Positions 1 through 12,534 of a stretch of 64,000 bases of DNA are shown piece after piece; the first letter of the stretch is position 1; every line of letters starts with the position of its first letter. This DNA is from [Phialemoniopsis] sp. UDSM-2020 (Eukaryota > Ascomycota > Sordariomycetes > Thyridiales > Thyridiaceae), in assembly GCA_018873225.1 (NCBI GenBank), contig JAEILZ010000001.1, forward strand, positions 2,914,001 to 2,978,000, read 5' to 3'. Position numbers and translations under genes: made by a program. Below the pieces are notes generated by a model. That model had not been told where the DNA came from and searched no databases. It saw only the letters and a program-made list of their open reading frames with translations.

Positions 1-3000
1 ATGCACATCGCATGCAGGTGTATGCTTGCCATCCTGCATTATGGAGTACTCTCGACGCTCCTGTCTGGCGGTCGGCACGCAATTCTTCGGGCGCAGGCCT
101 GAATTACTAAGTATGTGGGCTCTACGGATCTCCTGCGACCTGGGCGCTTGATCAGCTCTGGTAAATCAGATACCGGAAATCTTGGCAGTCACTGTTCCGT
201 CGCGGCCGTTTCCCAGTCTCGAACCAAAAATTCAAGCAACCGGAGGCTTGGATGTGGACGAATGCTGTGTGACGACAGGCCTCCTCTTCGAGCCGGAGCT
301 GAAGGATGATGTGCAGCATCTAGATGTCATGGCCAGCATGGGAAAAAGCAAAGCCAGTGCAGCTTGCGCCGGTAGCCTGCCTTCACCATTTGTTGCCGTC
401 CGCCGGCTCGCAGACTAGCAATGCAAGCCGGAGGTCTCTTGTCATCTGGATCCTCATACGGAGTACTAATTCGGAAGGAAAAGGGGGCCGAAAGCAACGG
501 GACAAGCAGTCGCAGGTTGTCGCAGCCGTCATTGCGTTCGCTGCAACCCACCCCCCATCCGGCTGTAAAATGAAACCTCCTGACCATTGAGCAGGCCATG
601 ACCCTGTCCATAATATTGCCCTCTTAGTACATCATCTTGCCTCAAATTTCTGCCCGCACAGACCCTGATCTTCTCCGCAGTAGTGTCTACATGGTCCGCG
701 ATGGCCGTGCCGAGCCTTTTAGAGGTCCCCACTACCTTAGTACTTAGGTCCATTCTCTCCAACCATCAAGTGCCTTCGTCCTCCCATCCTGAAGTCAGTG
801 TCTGTGCATACATCTTTGTCGTCGTCTGGAGTCCTCGTGGAGGCACGATGACGAAGGATGGTGTGCGCTCTTTGACCCAAAGGGACCCAAAGGGGTGGTC
901 CTGCAAAAGTTTGGGCTACGAATTTAACTCGCGAGAACCCTTTCGACGTCATGAAGCAGAGCCAGTGACCGATTTTCGAGCGATGGGTTCGACACATCCT
1001 CTCCCGAGCTGGCGGTGGACCACACTAGCCCCGGAGACTGAAGGTTAATCTGGAGAGAGCGCGGATCTTTTCTACTGCCCCTTCAGGTATCGATGATGTC
1101 GAGAGACGATTGGAATTGTTCAGAACGACTTGCGAATAGTCTGCTGCTCCCAACCCGAACCGCTCTCAGCTCCTGATACGCTATCAGGAACTGTCTGGCT
1201 CTTCCAATTCGTATCGGACGCGCTGAGCTAGGACAATAGCCATTCTTCTTTTGGATGACTATATCAATTCGAGACCAACGCTTGTTCTCAGAACCGGCTC
1301 ATCCCATAGGCAGGCCGCTAAGACACGCCGGTTGTGAGATGTCTAGGACCCAAATTCCAAGACACTCGGTTAGCGGTCGGCTCAGCAGACGCCGGCGATG
1401 ATGACTTGGGATTTAAAGATCGACGTACGCATGCTGCATGCCGCTTGTCATCCGCTCTTCACTGTGAATGCGGATAGATGGAGTACTTCGCCCTGGGAAG
1501 GCTGGGTCTGTCAAATTGTCAAAAACCCAGGCATGCGTCTCGAGGTCGGGTGGCCGGTCCCAGGAATAAGTACCGTGCCGTTCTAGAAACCTCAATATTC
1601 CGGTCCGCACGAATATCAAGTAGTCTGAAACAACATCTTAATATTAGCCGGCTTGCGCATGGTGCGCGGCTGACAATGGACTGCAAATCTACCGTCTGCT
1701 GTCTCTCCCAAGGTAAGCACAGTAAGGTAAGGTAAGAAATCGAGTTCCGGGCGCCTCATGCAAACCGTTGGCTCTGGCTACTATTGGTGGTACGATGCGG
1801 CCATGCATTACAGTTCGTCTGAACAAGGCTTCCCCAGCTTGCGTGCTTTGCACACAATCCAATTTCGCTTCGCCAGGTCCATTGGCGAATAACCTGCCAT
1901 ACCGGGCAAGGAGAGCAATTTCACCTGGGAAGCTACTCCGTACTTGGGTGGCCACCACCACCTGAAAGCGCCCCTGGCCCACAAACGGACTGACCAGGAC
2001 CCCGGAAAACCTCTTCAGCAGGAGCAGGCTTGCCACATGGATTTTGCCCACTTCAACGCTGAGAATTCTCCGGAGCGATCACGATATGGACATCTCGATA
2101 ACAATGCCCCTGCATCGAGATGAGCTCTTTGGCCCGGCTGTACGTACTGAGGCGTACGCATGTAATGGAGGAGAGAGCACGGTGAGAAGTGACATCGCTT
2201 GCAATGTCCTGTTCGGCTAGTAATGAACTTGCTTCATTCAAAAATCGAGTCAACGTCGAGTAAAGTACTAATAAGTAGGTACAACAAATATAACGCTCTC
2301 TCATCCTGAGCTGCTCACGATATTGCACCAGGCGGAGAATGGTCATTTCCTGTAGTGGAGAAATTTACCTGGGCTCGACTGATGTGCAAGCGAACTAGAC
2401 GAAACAGGCACGGCAGGATGTGTTCTAGAAGATGAGGATAGTGGAATCCATGGCCGCATTGAATGCATTCGTCAGGAACCGTTTTAACTTGCTTTAGCGC
2501 CCCCTGTTGCCCTACCAGGGTGCCAAGGTACACGCGGGAACAAAATCGCAACCCCTGCCTTGTCGACTCCCCGCCCACCACCCTACATACGAACACCTTA
2601 CTGTAGTTGTAAGAGCACTTCTTTATCTGGGTATGTATGTGAGGTTACAGCATAAGATATTCAGCCATACTAAAGAGCAACCTTGGGAGGAAAAGTCATG
2701 AAGGACCTGGAGTACTTAGGTAAGGTATATATATTCGGCTCGAGGCTGACGCTGACCAACATAAGCCTCTCAAGCGACAGATCGACCCCAAGGAAGCTCC
2801 CAGAAGTGAAAGGGATAGAGTGACACAGTTGTGTGATTGCTTGATCAGCATCCATTCTCTGGAAGGGGTTGTGCAAGTCTTCTTGAACAAGGCCTGTACG
2901 GCCACAAACCCAACGGCAGTCCCATGCTGTGTCCGAGGAGCATCACGCGGATGACTGGAGCAGTCAAGGCTCACGGAAGTTATGTCGGGCTGGGAACCTT

Positions 3001-3509
3001 GAGAGAGCAAGATACTGATGGTATTAGCACCAAGGTCAATGATATTTATCGCCAATGGCGAACGTCGCCAGAACATGGACGCCGGCTTGGCCTTCTTGTT
3101 GTCAAAGCAAGGCAACATGGGTAACTCGATTAAGTTTGAATCCCCTGAAGCTCGACACTTTACATCCTTTGGAAACAATCAAGATCAACTGCAAAAGAAT
3201 ATCTGCACTTATTAAGAGACTAGACATTGAACTTGGTATTACTCAATGTATGCAGATCTCTACAGAGTGGAGAAAACAGCCGAGACACAACCAATCCTGT
3301 TCTGGCGCGCCGCGCCAAGGCACGGAGTGCTCCGTACATGTAGTCCAGTTCAGCTCGTCTCGGTCCTTCGCCGGACCGGACATCAGCTCGATGGCTGGGC
3401 CAGCTTGCCATTGCTTCTTCCTGGTTGTCGCAATTGCCATAAACACGTCTCGTGAGACCGCCGTCTTATCTGCTACCGCGCCATCCTGTCAGCACGACTC
3501 ATCACGACC
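1..3509. other. gene-free left end
   Basis: No reading frame here has convincing coding character: the open frames are short, overlap on both strands and resemble no protein I know. A short TAAGG microrepeat lies near 1716-1736 and exact copies of a 9-mer TACGGAGTA/TACTCCGTA occur at 457-465 and 1934-1942. I see no transposase or reverse-transcriptase fragment and no terminal repeat. The last few hundred bases are presumably the promoter of the Smr-domain gene starting at 3510. Confidence 0.55.
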
Positions 3510-4460
3510 ATGGCAATCCCATTGACGCGTCTTGGTGAAAGAGGTTTGTGCCCCGTACACAGCGCAACGCGCTCGGTGCCCTGAAACCCCGCTTCCGGGA
3601 CCCGATGCCCATTGACTGACAACGGCTTCCGAAACAGCCTTCAACCACAGTCCCGGCAACGACGCCGAGGCTGAGTATGACAGGCTCAGAGATCTAGCTC
3701 GGCAGGAGGCCGCGAAGCGCAAATCTTGCTTTGACAGGGTAAGCTCACCGCCTGGGACATCCGATGCGCCAATGGCTCTGCCCTGTTTTCCAAGCACCCA
3801 GATCGCTAACTTACCGCTCCTGGTCGTCAGGCACACGAAGCCTACGAGCGTGGCAATGGCGCCGAAGCCAAGAACCTCTCTAACGAGGGCAAGCGCCACG
3901 ATGCCGCGATGGACGATTACAACCGCCAGGCCTCCGAGTACATCTTCCGGGAGAACAACGCCACGGGGCGCGTAGCCGACGACACCATCGACCTGCACGG
4001 CCAGTTCGTCGAGGAAGCCGAGCGCATCCTCGAGGCCCGCATCCGCGACGCGCGCGCGCGCAACCAGACGCACCTGCACGTCATCGTCGGCCGCGGCAAC
4101 CACAGCGCCGGCCACGTGCAAAAGATCAAGCCGGCCGTGGAGAAGGTGTGCCGCGAGCTGGGACTGCAGTACGCGACGGAGCAGAACGAGGGCCGCATCT
4201 ACGTCAACCTCCAGGGCGGAGCGGTCAGCGGCGCGCCGCCCCTGCCCCAGCAGCCAGCCGGGCACCAGGGGGGATATCACAGCGGTGGCGGCGCCTGGGG
4301 CGGACAGCAGCAGCATGGTGGATATCCTGGGCAGAACCAGCCGCAATACCACCAGCAGCAACAGCACCACCCTCAGCAGCAACAACAGCAACAGCAGAAC
4401 GAGGATCTGGGAAGCTTGCTGTGTGGTGCCTTTATGAAGAAGTGCTGCGTTGTCATGTAA
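3510..4460 (+). CDS. DUF1771-Smr domain protein with C-terminal CaaX box
   Basis: Three exons: 3510-3543, 3638-3738, 3831-4460 (254 aa); both introns have GT...CTRAC...AG and phases agree. Residues about 12-75 form the helical DUF1771 segment (AEAEYDRLRDLARQEAAKR). The Smr domain follows, with the signature DTIDLHGQFVEEA and the loop HVIVGRGNHS near residues 90-170. Smr domains bind or cut nucleic acids, often in mRNA quality control. The C-terminal third is low complexity, rich in Gly, Gln and His, with a Gln tract near residues 220-235. The protein ends KKCCVVM, so its last four residues CVVM form a perfect CaaX prenylation box and Met at the last position predicts farnesylation. That suggests membrane attachment, which is unexpected for an Smr protein. 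The first exon is short, so the start is less certain than the rest. Confidence 0.88.
4341..4399 (+). repeat. CAG/CAA/CAC trinucleotide tract
   Basis: A CAG/CAA-rich low-complexity tract inside the Smr-protein gene encodes alternating Gln and His followed by a pure Gln run. It is likely length-variable between strains. Confidence 0.8.
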
Positions 4461-4915
4461 GACCTTCGTGCGATAGGTTCAAGGCTGGTTGGGCCAGGTT
4501 GTACATACTTGGATGCAGAAGCTCTTCCAGGAGTTACGAGCGTTAGGATACCCATTTGTGAAAGAAGACCGGACTTCTAGGTGATATAAAGCTACTCCTG
4601 TAGACTGGAGATATATAAAGTAGATTTCTAATCTAGAGAAAGTTTGGTCTTTTGAAGATGTTGGCTGAAGTCTTTTGCTGGCAAGCACACATGACCGGTG
4701 GTGTGCGCTCCTTCTCAACCACGTTGCGTGAATGTATTCAAATATGGACCTCGCGGATGCTAATGGCAATCAACATCTTCAGCCTCCTTAACTAATGAAC
4801 GTGCATTACCTACCTTGTCTTTTCTACATCATCCTAATCCTTCGCAGCCTGCTTTACACGCCCACGATATCCGCGGCTACCCTAAACTTACCTGCTCCCG
4901 TGCCCGAGTTTGCCT

Positions 4916-5596
4916 ATGCCGAATATTCACATTCAACACGCAGACCATTTCCAGCGCACACACCACAGAGGAACCAGACCATATCGTCGACGTGGGCTTA
5001 GCCTCCAAGTGCCAGGGCATACTCCTGACACCACTTACGACGACCTCGTACGAGAAGCTATCTTCAGACCGAGAATGTTCAAACGTCCAGGCAAAGAGGC
5101 AGATAACCTCTACATGGCCCTCAATGCAGACCAACTCGAAAGGGGCATCTTGGTGTTGCTGGCTCTGGTGTTACTTTGCCAGCTCGGATTCTTTCTTTGG
5201 CAGGTGTTGAGTACCAGGAGGGCTGAGGAGAAGGAAAACCCGATATTGCCTAAGGGGTCTGAGGCAGAGAAGCAGAGTAACACTGCGGGCCCTGGTCGTG
5301 GGAGAAGCTCCTCTGTGGCAACCCAGACCAAAAACATCATGCCGCGACGCATCTCATTCGCACCTCCAAGCTCACTAGCTAAAGTTCGGAGCCCTTCAGT
5401 TGATTTTCGACCCTCCATCCATTCTCTCAAGTCTACGCTGAGGCTGGACGAGGATATTGCACCCTCTGCAGAAACACATCGAGACAATGATAAGCGAGTA
5501 TCGACATCCTCATCGGCAGAGCCCCAACCACAGCCCGCGAAAAGGGGAGCAGAGAAGCGATGGAGCATGCTAGATGTTGACGGGTCAGACCTTTGA
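4916..5596 (+). CDS. hypothetical single-pass membrane protein
   Basis: One open frame of 226 aa from the ATG at 4916. I recognise no family. Residues about 77-98 are one strong hydrophobic segment (ILVLLALVLLCQLGFFLW), followed by basic residues (STRR), so a single-pass protein with its long C-terminal tail on the cytosolic side is likely by the positive-inside rule. The tail is rich in Ser, Pro and charged residues, as in a disordered, phosphorylatable region. The stretch before residue 54 is basic and could be untranslated; the ATG at 5075 (MFKRPGKEADN) is an equally reasonable start and would give 173 aa. The gene converges with MIC10. Confidence 0.55.
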   Translation: MPNIHIQHADHFQRTHHRGTRPYRRRGLSLQVPGHTPDTTYDDLVREAIFRPRMFKRPGKEADNLYMALNADQLERGILVLLALVLLCQLGFFLWQVLSTRRAEEKENPILPKGSEAEKQSNTAGPGRGRSSSVATQTKNIMPRRISFAPPSSLAKVRSPSVDFRPSIHSLKSTLRLDEDIAPSAETHRDNDKRVSTSSSAEPQPQPAKRGAEKRWSMLDVDGSDL

Positions 5597-5851
5597 GGAG
5601 CCCTGAACGCTCAAGTTGCAGGTTGATGGTGTATATCAGTTCTATTGGGTGCTATTCCTAGTAGTGTCTAGACAACAAAGGGAATGGAAATCATGACGCA
5701 AGCAACTGACTAGAGAGACGAATCCGTTCTCAGTCGATCGCCCTTGAATGCACCCATGTATCTCGAACAACGTTTTGTACACTGCATCCCGCTCGGCTCG
5801 AAATTGGCGCTCTCGTCCCTATTGAATTCTTGCTCGCTCCGTAGAGGGTCT

Positions 5852-6183
5852 TCATGCCTGCTTGCGGATCTCCTTGGCGGCCTGCTTCAGGTTCCAGTTG
5901 CACTCCTCATATGCTCGTCCGGCGCCGAAGCCAGCTCCGACAAACGCAGGCCAGGCTCTCCGCCTGAAGACAAGGACTGAGAATACGACACCGAAGCCGA
6001 GGCCGAGGGTGGACTTGATGAGAAGGTTCGACAGGCAGCGGTCCCACTAGTCCGGTATTAGAATATGTGATCCCCAGTGAGATGGATAAGGCCTTCACTG
6101 ACCTTCTCGTTGAGCAGTGCCTCGCTAACAGGTCGTGCGACGGCGGTCGCCGGGGCTTGAGGAGCTGAAGTCGTCTCGGGCAT
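5852..6183 (-). CDS. MIC10: MICOS complex subunit Mic10
   Basis: Two exons on the minus strand, 6103-6183 and 5852-6046, with a 56-nt intron (91 aa). Mic10 is the inner-membrane core subunit of MICOS; it bends the membrane at crista junctions through oligomers. The sequence shows the family pattern: WDRCLSNLL at residues 28-36, a first transmembrane hairpin arm with the glycine motif GLGFG (42-46), a basic turn FRRRAWP (54-60), and a second arm with GAGFGAG (64-70) followed by RAYEEC. Length is typical for the family (yeast is near 97 aa). It is divergent from URB2 across about 550 bp. Confidence 0.93.
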
Positions 6184-6734
6184 GGTGGTCTAGAGCTTTT
6201 GGTACATCTCAATTAGCGCATTTCAAAATCTCAAGCTGCTATAGATCCTTACCTCTGGGCAATTGGCGCGATTGAAAAGCGGCTCGTCAAGGTGCAATGC
6301 GACAGCTTCTTGGTTCGGGTTCTGGTATGATGTTATTTTCCCCCAAAAGCTCAAGTTACAAGGTGCTGTGGTTCGGCAGGACCCGGTCCACACCCGAGGG
6401 CGGTGAGCTTAGAGTTGGAGGGAACCACCAAAGTCTAGAATTGCGGGTCCTGGTCCCCCAAAGAACCGGCAGAATTTCAAAAAATTTAGGAGCTTTAAGC
6501 TTCAGTAAGTTGGACATTTTACAGGCGGGGCCTACCAAGGACCATTTGCTTCTGGTTGCCAGACACACCGAACGGAGGGCTCAACACACGCAACTTGGAG
6601 AACGGAATTTTCTCTGCACCATGCGCTTAGCCTAGCAGTCTAGCATTCATTTCAGGACTCGTAATCAAGGTACGCTCACGAGGACTCGCTTGTCGCATTC
6701 ATGATCGTACAATAGCTTACACGGAATTGCAAAG
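6184..6734. promoter_or_regulatory. divergent MIC10/URB2 intergenic
   Basis: About 550 bp between the two divergent start codons. It should hold both promoters and 5' leaders. I see no specific operator that I could name. Confidence 0.5.
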
Positions 6735-9700
6735 ATGGCACCCCAAGATCTAGTCCAGATCGCGAGGTCGCTGGACCAGAACGACACGCGGACACTCCCC
6801 GAGAAACTGTCACAGATATGGGATGCATTATCGGCATCTTCGAGCGGCTCATTTCATGCAGCAGAGGAGGTCATACTACGGTGGCTGTTGAAACACATGC
6901 AAGGCACATCATCAGGCCCGGAAACATGTCGAAGATTCCCTCTGACATGGAGTGTCATGGCCTGCATATTCCAGAGGATACCGCTATTCACATTAGCAAA
7001 AGTGCTGGCGGATCGAAAGTTCATCTCAGTTGTGTCACAGACATCTAAAGATATCTCGAATTCTCAGAGTGCTCCAGCTTCTATGGACGATTCATCGGAT
7101 ACAGTCATGGCAGATGCGTCGGAATACATTCAAAGCCCAAATCAGCGCAAGAGAAAGAGGACTTATCTCGTCAGCTTCGATATTGGTTCTCTACAGACGA
7201 CAGAGGGCTGCATCAAATCAGCAGAGTCGCTCTTCACAGCCCTTCAATCGCTCCTGAATCGCTTTGTGACGACGGACGAAGCTGCACAGGAGCAGAGCAT
7301 CGGTGCGGAGCATTTGAGATCACTCTTTTCTACTTCTGCTGCTGATACTATGGACTACCTCGTTCCCCTGCTACGGGCATGCGCTCTTACGCTGGGTGAT
7401 CACAATGCCGGACCACTGGAACAGCAGGCTACTTGGGTTGCCACAATCAGCTCCGTATGGGATTTACATCTTCAAAATCCGGACGACGCTCCTCAAATTG
7501 CTGTCAGTCTCGCACCTGTAGCATTGCCCATGCTGGGAAAGCTCAGAGACATCCCGAAACCTTGGAATGTGCAAGTTGGGGCTGAAGTCAAAGATGCGTG
7601 GGCGACGGCCTTGGAACGGCTACTGATGAGCAATACGGTACTGCCTGCAAGGGCTCTCTTCGCAAGCCGCCAGGATGTCGAAATCCTCACAAGAGCTGCG
7701 GTTACGGGAGGATCAAGTGGCAATGCTGGTATTACATCTATCGTCCTCTTTCAGCTCGCATTGAAGGCCTGTCAGAGTAGTACACAGGCGGGCGCACGGA
7801 AGAGCAACGAAGAATGGATTCAAAAGGCTTTCGAAATCATCGAGGAGCCTATCCGTGATCTTGACTTGGGCGAGAGGAATCAAGTCATGGGTTCCATTCT
7901 GGAAATGGCAGCAAAGAGCGGACAAGCGCCCGGCCTTCAAAGCCTACGACTGGTGTGCACCCGATACGCGCTCCAGGACGTTGATACCGACTGGCACTTA
8001 ATATCTCAAATCGCAGAATGCGACGCCGACGCGTTCTTGGTGTCCTCTGAAGGCAGTGACCTCCTTGATACGGTACTACAACGCGCAGCCAGTGCCAAAC
8101 AAGAGTCGACCACGAATTTTTTAGTGGCCTTGGCCCATGGATTTGCTCGATCACGCGATCTTTCAGGATTTATCAAGAGATGGCACGCGAACTTAGGTCA
8201 TGTCGTTTCTGAGGCACCGCCAGCGACTCTGGGCTCTCAGGTCTGGTTTGATAGCAAATTACGAAACGCTGTGGCCAAGCTTCTACAACCGTCATTGACC
8301 ACTCAGCAGCTACTCTCACTCTTGGACTGGATCGAGTCTCAAAAGGGATCTTCGATGGAGACTGTGAGACTGGCGCTCTTTGACACTATCGCTCATGGGA
8401 TTGAGAGTGAAGACTTCGTCGATGCGGTTGGAACTAGACTTTTCGACGAGACGTTCGATGCGACGAAAAAATCGAAACTACCGGAGCTTCAGGCTATGCG
8501 GTGGAGATTGGCAAAAAGAACTATCTCCTGGCTCGACATAGAAGATGTTCGCCGCATCTGGAAAGATATCCGGAAACCGCTTAAGAAAGTTCTCACCAAT
8601 TCGAAAATTTCAGGAATCGAGACATTCGAGGCTTTTCGTTGCTCTCTTGTCGCGTGGGATACTCTCAAGTCCGTCGAGGAGGACGAAACTGATGCCAGGG
8701 GAGTGGTATCGGACTTCCTTGCCCGGATCGAGGGTGAAGTCCCAGTTTGGGCAGCTCAAGAAGAGAACGGCATCCCAACCATGACTGACAGGCTAGAGAC
8801 ACTGTTGGATAGGGGAGAGGTTACTGTACCTGCAGGGGCATATCTACAAGCAATCCTGCATGGTTCGCCCAGTGTTTTGAGTTCAATCACGAGAGGGGGT
8901 AAAGAGCATGACGGTCTACTCGGATCGTTCTTGAATCACGTCGAGAAGTCCAATGCGTCGCAAGACAACAGTCAAGCGTCTCCAACAATGGAGGTCTTGC
9001 ACACCAAACTGAACGGTGAACACAATCAAGCCGTCATAGGTTCGTCACCAGATTTGAAAAGATTTTTGGTCGTGGGTTGTTTTGACTAACTTTATTCAGA
9101 ACGCACTGTCAATGTGTTTGTTGCTGCCATGCAACCAGCCCAGAATGAAGATGGCTTCAAGCCAAGGAGATTCGAGTCAACCATCGACTTATTACTAGAG
9201 CTGCCTCCCCACATGATTACACGAGAATCACGAGAACGTATCATGAGCCGTCTCTTGTCTTTCGTTGGATCTTCAATCACCCACGGCAAAACCTATATCA
9301 CTGCTTCAGACTGGAGACGGCTTCTGAGTCTGATGGTTCGTGTGATGCAGGATCCTACATTCTACGATGTATGCTCATCATTGATGATATGACCAAAAAA
9401 ACCGGATGCCAATAACTGACTATCGAATAGGACATGAAGTTCAAAGACCTTGTCACCATAGGTGAATCTCTGGAAGAGGTATTGCTCAGTTCGTCTCCTT
9501 TGGAGTCACTAGAAACCTGGGTGCTCTTCAGAGAGCTGGCCAAGCTCACGATTAAGTAAGGAGTACCTGGCCGTCACTTATATGCATATCACTAACGGAG
9601 ATAGGCAAATGCTCACGACCGTGGACAAGCGTGAAGCCCAGTACTTCCGTGGACTCACTAAGACCACATCCAAATGGAATAAGAAATCTTCCTCAGGTGC

Positions 9701-11105
9701 TATGTCACGGAGTACCCTTCTCAGCAGCATCTACTCTGCTGTACTGGAGATGCCAATCTCACAAGACACGATTCAGGAACATGTTGACATCGAAAAGATC
9801 AAGGAGCAGTTGGCTTCGCTTGTGGCAGTTGCTCTGCATCGCTTCAAGAAGTCTTGCAAGAAGGGAGAAGGGGTCATCGACAACAGCCCTCAAGCGCTTC
9901 ATGTCATCGTTGCTCTCGAAAACTCCCAGCCACGCAATGACTTGATTCAACAGTCACGGCTGACAGAGGATCTCACTGAGCTTAAGGCTGTCAGTGACAA
10001 ATTGTGCGCTCAAGGTCAGCAGATCGGCTGGATGTTGAGAACATTCCTGGTTGAATACTTCAGCCAGCAGCTCTCACAGATTGAGATGACCGAGATCGGT
10101 CATCTCTTTGGCTCGAACACCGAGCCTAGAGGCATCGAGTTGTCACCACAACATGCCCCTGTGGATCTTCTGATTCAGAACGTGAATGCTGTTACGAAAG
10201 GCATGGATGGCCAAGCGAAATTAAATTACCTTCAACGGCTGATGAAGGAGACGAAAAGTGACGACTCGTCCTTTGGAGAGCTCGTAGCTGCCAGCCAACT
10301 CCTTGCAAATGTGTCTGGCGAGGCCAATGGGGCTTCCCAATCTGGGGAGACGCTGGACCTTGCCATGACCCAAGGAATCCTCGCCGAGCATCTGCAGCAT
10401 ACACGTTCTTCTGCCGAGTTCACCATCGTCATCCAGACTCTGTGCAAGATCCTAAACAAGAGCTCTTCAACCACAACTCAGTGGAACATAGACCACCTCC
10501 TCAGCACGGTGTGTACAGTCTCTGATGAGCTTGCCAAAGGCAAGGGAGGAGTTGATCTATCGCCCACCACCCTTGGTGGTCTCTGCACTCTTGTCGAAAC
10601 CATAATCAAGCGCCACAGATTGCGCCTCGAGGGCCATCTCCATCTGCTCATCACAACGCTGCAGTCTCTTCTGCAGTCCCTAATCAGCGGCTCGAGTGCA
10701 ACAAAAAGGACGCCCACCAGTGTGGCGGACAGCGAGTCGCGCTCAAGAACATGGAAGGACAATGCCCGGCAAGTATCGCGACTGCTCGAACTTATATGCG
10801 AGCCCTCGGTGGCCTCGGTCACCAGATCGCAAAAGCCAAAACTAGATTCTGCAACCGATGCTGCCAAGCGATCGGCAGGCCAGTACATCTACTTGGTCCT
10901 CATGCTCTACATCAAGTTGCAACTGGAGCAAAACGTGTCGCACCAGCTTCGCGAAGCCCTTGAGCCAGGCATCTTCTCGATACTAACCATCACGTCGGAG
11001 CAAACTCGCAAGGTGATGAATGATGCTATGGACTCCAGCGGCAGGGCGATTTTTAGAGAGACGTACAAGAAGTGGCAGAGATTTGGAAAGTGGAAGGGTG
11101 TCTAG
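6735..11105 (+). CDS. URB2: nucleolar 60S biogenesis protein Urb2/Npa2
   Basis: Four exons: 6735-9039, 9100-9368, 9431-9555, 9605-11105, phases consistent, 1399 aa. Urb2 (Npa2) belongs to the early pre-60S particle with Npa1/Urb1, Dbp6 and others and is needed for 25S/5.8S maturation. The protein is a long helical-repeat chain without catalytic motifs. The diagnostic part is the C-terminus: a hydrophobic helix (YLVLMLYIKLQLEQ), then LEPGIFSIL, then MDSSGRAIFRETYKKWQRF and a terminal GKWKGV, which matches the end of the Urb2 domain. A basic KRKR cluster near residue 140 may be a nuclear signal. It is somewhat longer than yeast Urb2 (about 1,170 aa). It converges with TSC10, leaving 228 bp between stop codons. 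Confidence 0.88.
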
Positions 11106-11333
11106 AGGCCAGGACGGCTTTTCTTGTCGATTGATTGATGGAGCATAGCCAGTGCCAATATCATAACTTGCTGATTTCTCAATGCATCGGGGGCATCTTA
11201 TTGCACGGGTTTCCAATTTGCCAGGTCATCATTCATGACTAGATGTTCGAGGCGTTACGGAGTTGTCAAGGGTATTTTAATATGAAGGATATGAATTTTT
11301 ACAAAGTAGTGGCTGCCTCCCCGCTGACAGCCT

Positions 11334-12534
11334 TCACGTCTGCTTCGAGTAGCCGCTTGGGTGGCCATACTTCTTAGCGTGGCTCTTGATGTCGCCGTGC
11401 ATGGCGAGAAGTATGAAGAACCAGATAGTGTTGACAACGTAGATCATGAATCCGTCGATGATCCAGTTGTTTCGGATGGACATACCGAGGCCTCCCCAGC
11501 GCATCAGATCGCCCAAGAAGGACACCGTAACATAGTGACCACCTCTCTCCAGACCGCGGATGGCGCCGGCTGCTACCTCGTCTGGGGTCTGCTTCTTGTC
11601 GTCCTTTTCCAGGTGTTTGGTAATGGCGGGCTTGGTCAGCTCCTCCCTCTCGAAACCGGGGCTCAGGATGTTGCCGGGGTACACGACGTGGACCTTGATG
11701 GGGTGGTCCGGGTAGAGCATCAGCTCCTGCGCCAACGTGTCGGCCAGACTGCGCATGGCCCACTTGGTCGGGCTGTACCCGGCGTAACCGACGATGGTGT
11801 AGAAGGCGAGCACCGAGGCCGTGAAGACGAGGTGCTTGGGCTGGGCCTTGGGGCCGCCCGCGGCCTCGGGGCGCACCCACTCGCGCAGGATGGCGTGCGC
11901 CATCTCGGCGCAGCCCCAGTAGTTGACGTCCATCTGCCGCCGGGCGGTGGCAAGGGCGTCCTCGTCCTGGGTGAAGAGGCCCGGGGTGGCCATGCCGGCG
12001 ACGCACCACACGATGTCCGGCGCCTTGCCGCCGTTCCAGGCGATGGCGTCGGCGATGACCTCGGCGGCGTAGTTGGGCACCGCGACGTCGGTCGATATGT
12101 AGTGGAAGCGCTGCCGCTGGTGGTACTTGGCAGCAGCCTGGTTCACGTTTAGTATGCTAGGCGGGTGCACGACGAAGCCTCCTACAGAGAGGGCTACGTA
12201 GAACAAATAGTCGAACTCACCTCCATTTCTTGGACGACCTCCTCCAGCCTACCCACGTTGCGGCCTACGGCCAGGACGTGAGCACCTTTCGCTGCGAGCT
12301 GCCTCGCGGCGGCACGTCCCATGCCATCTGAGGCTCCCGTGATGAGGATAGTCTGAGGATCATTGTCAGTTCTGCGCCGAGAGAAGTCTTGAGTGGAGAC
12401 AAGCTGCCTACTTTATTGTCCACGGGGAACTGGTTTCCACTGAATAGACCCATTGTGCTGAGCAAGGCGGCGCCGAGAATACCCCCTGAAGCAATGGCGA
12501 CCTTGGACTTGCTGACTTCGAGTAAGCTGCCCAT
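11334..12534 (-). CDS. TSC10: 3-ketodihydrosphingosine reductase
   Basis: Three exons on the minus strand: 12412-12534, 12221-12352, 11334-12137 (352 aa). The enzyme reduces 3-ketodihydrosphingosine to dihydrosphingosine with NADPH, the second step of sphingolipid synthesis, at the ER membrane. It is a classical SDR: cofactor loop TGASDGMG at residues 46-53, VAGMATPG in place of the usual NNAG, catalytic Ser near 193, and Tyr206/Lys210 in YSPTK. A hydrophobic N-terminal segment (about 12-30) and a C-terminal one (about 318-336, YVVNTIWFFILLAMHG) anchor it, as in fungal Tsc10. I chose the ATG at 12534; the open frame continues a few codons upstream but only through a TTG. Confidence 0.93.

Noticed and set aside
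2696..3178. 160-codon minus frame in the left spacer
   Set aside because: No recognisable domain and overlaps several equally long frames on the other strand.
3489..4391. 300-codon minus-strand frame opposite the Smr gene
   Set aside because: The Leu/Val/Ala-rich sequence is the antisense of Gln, His and acidic codons; the Smr domain is unmistakable on the + strand.
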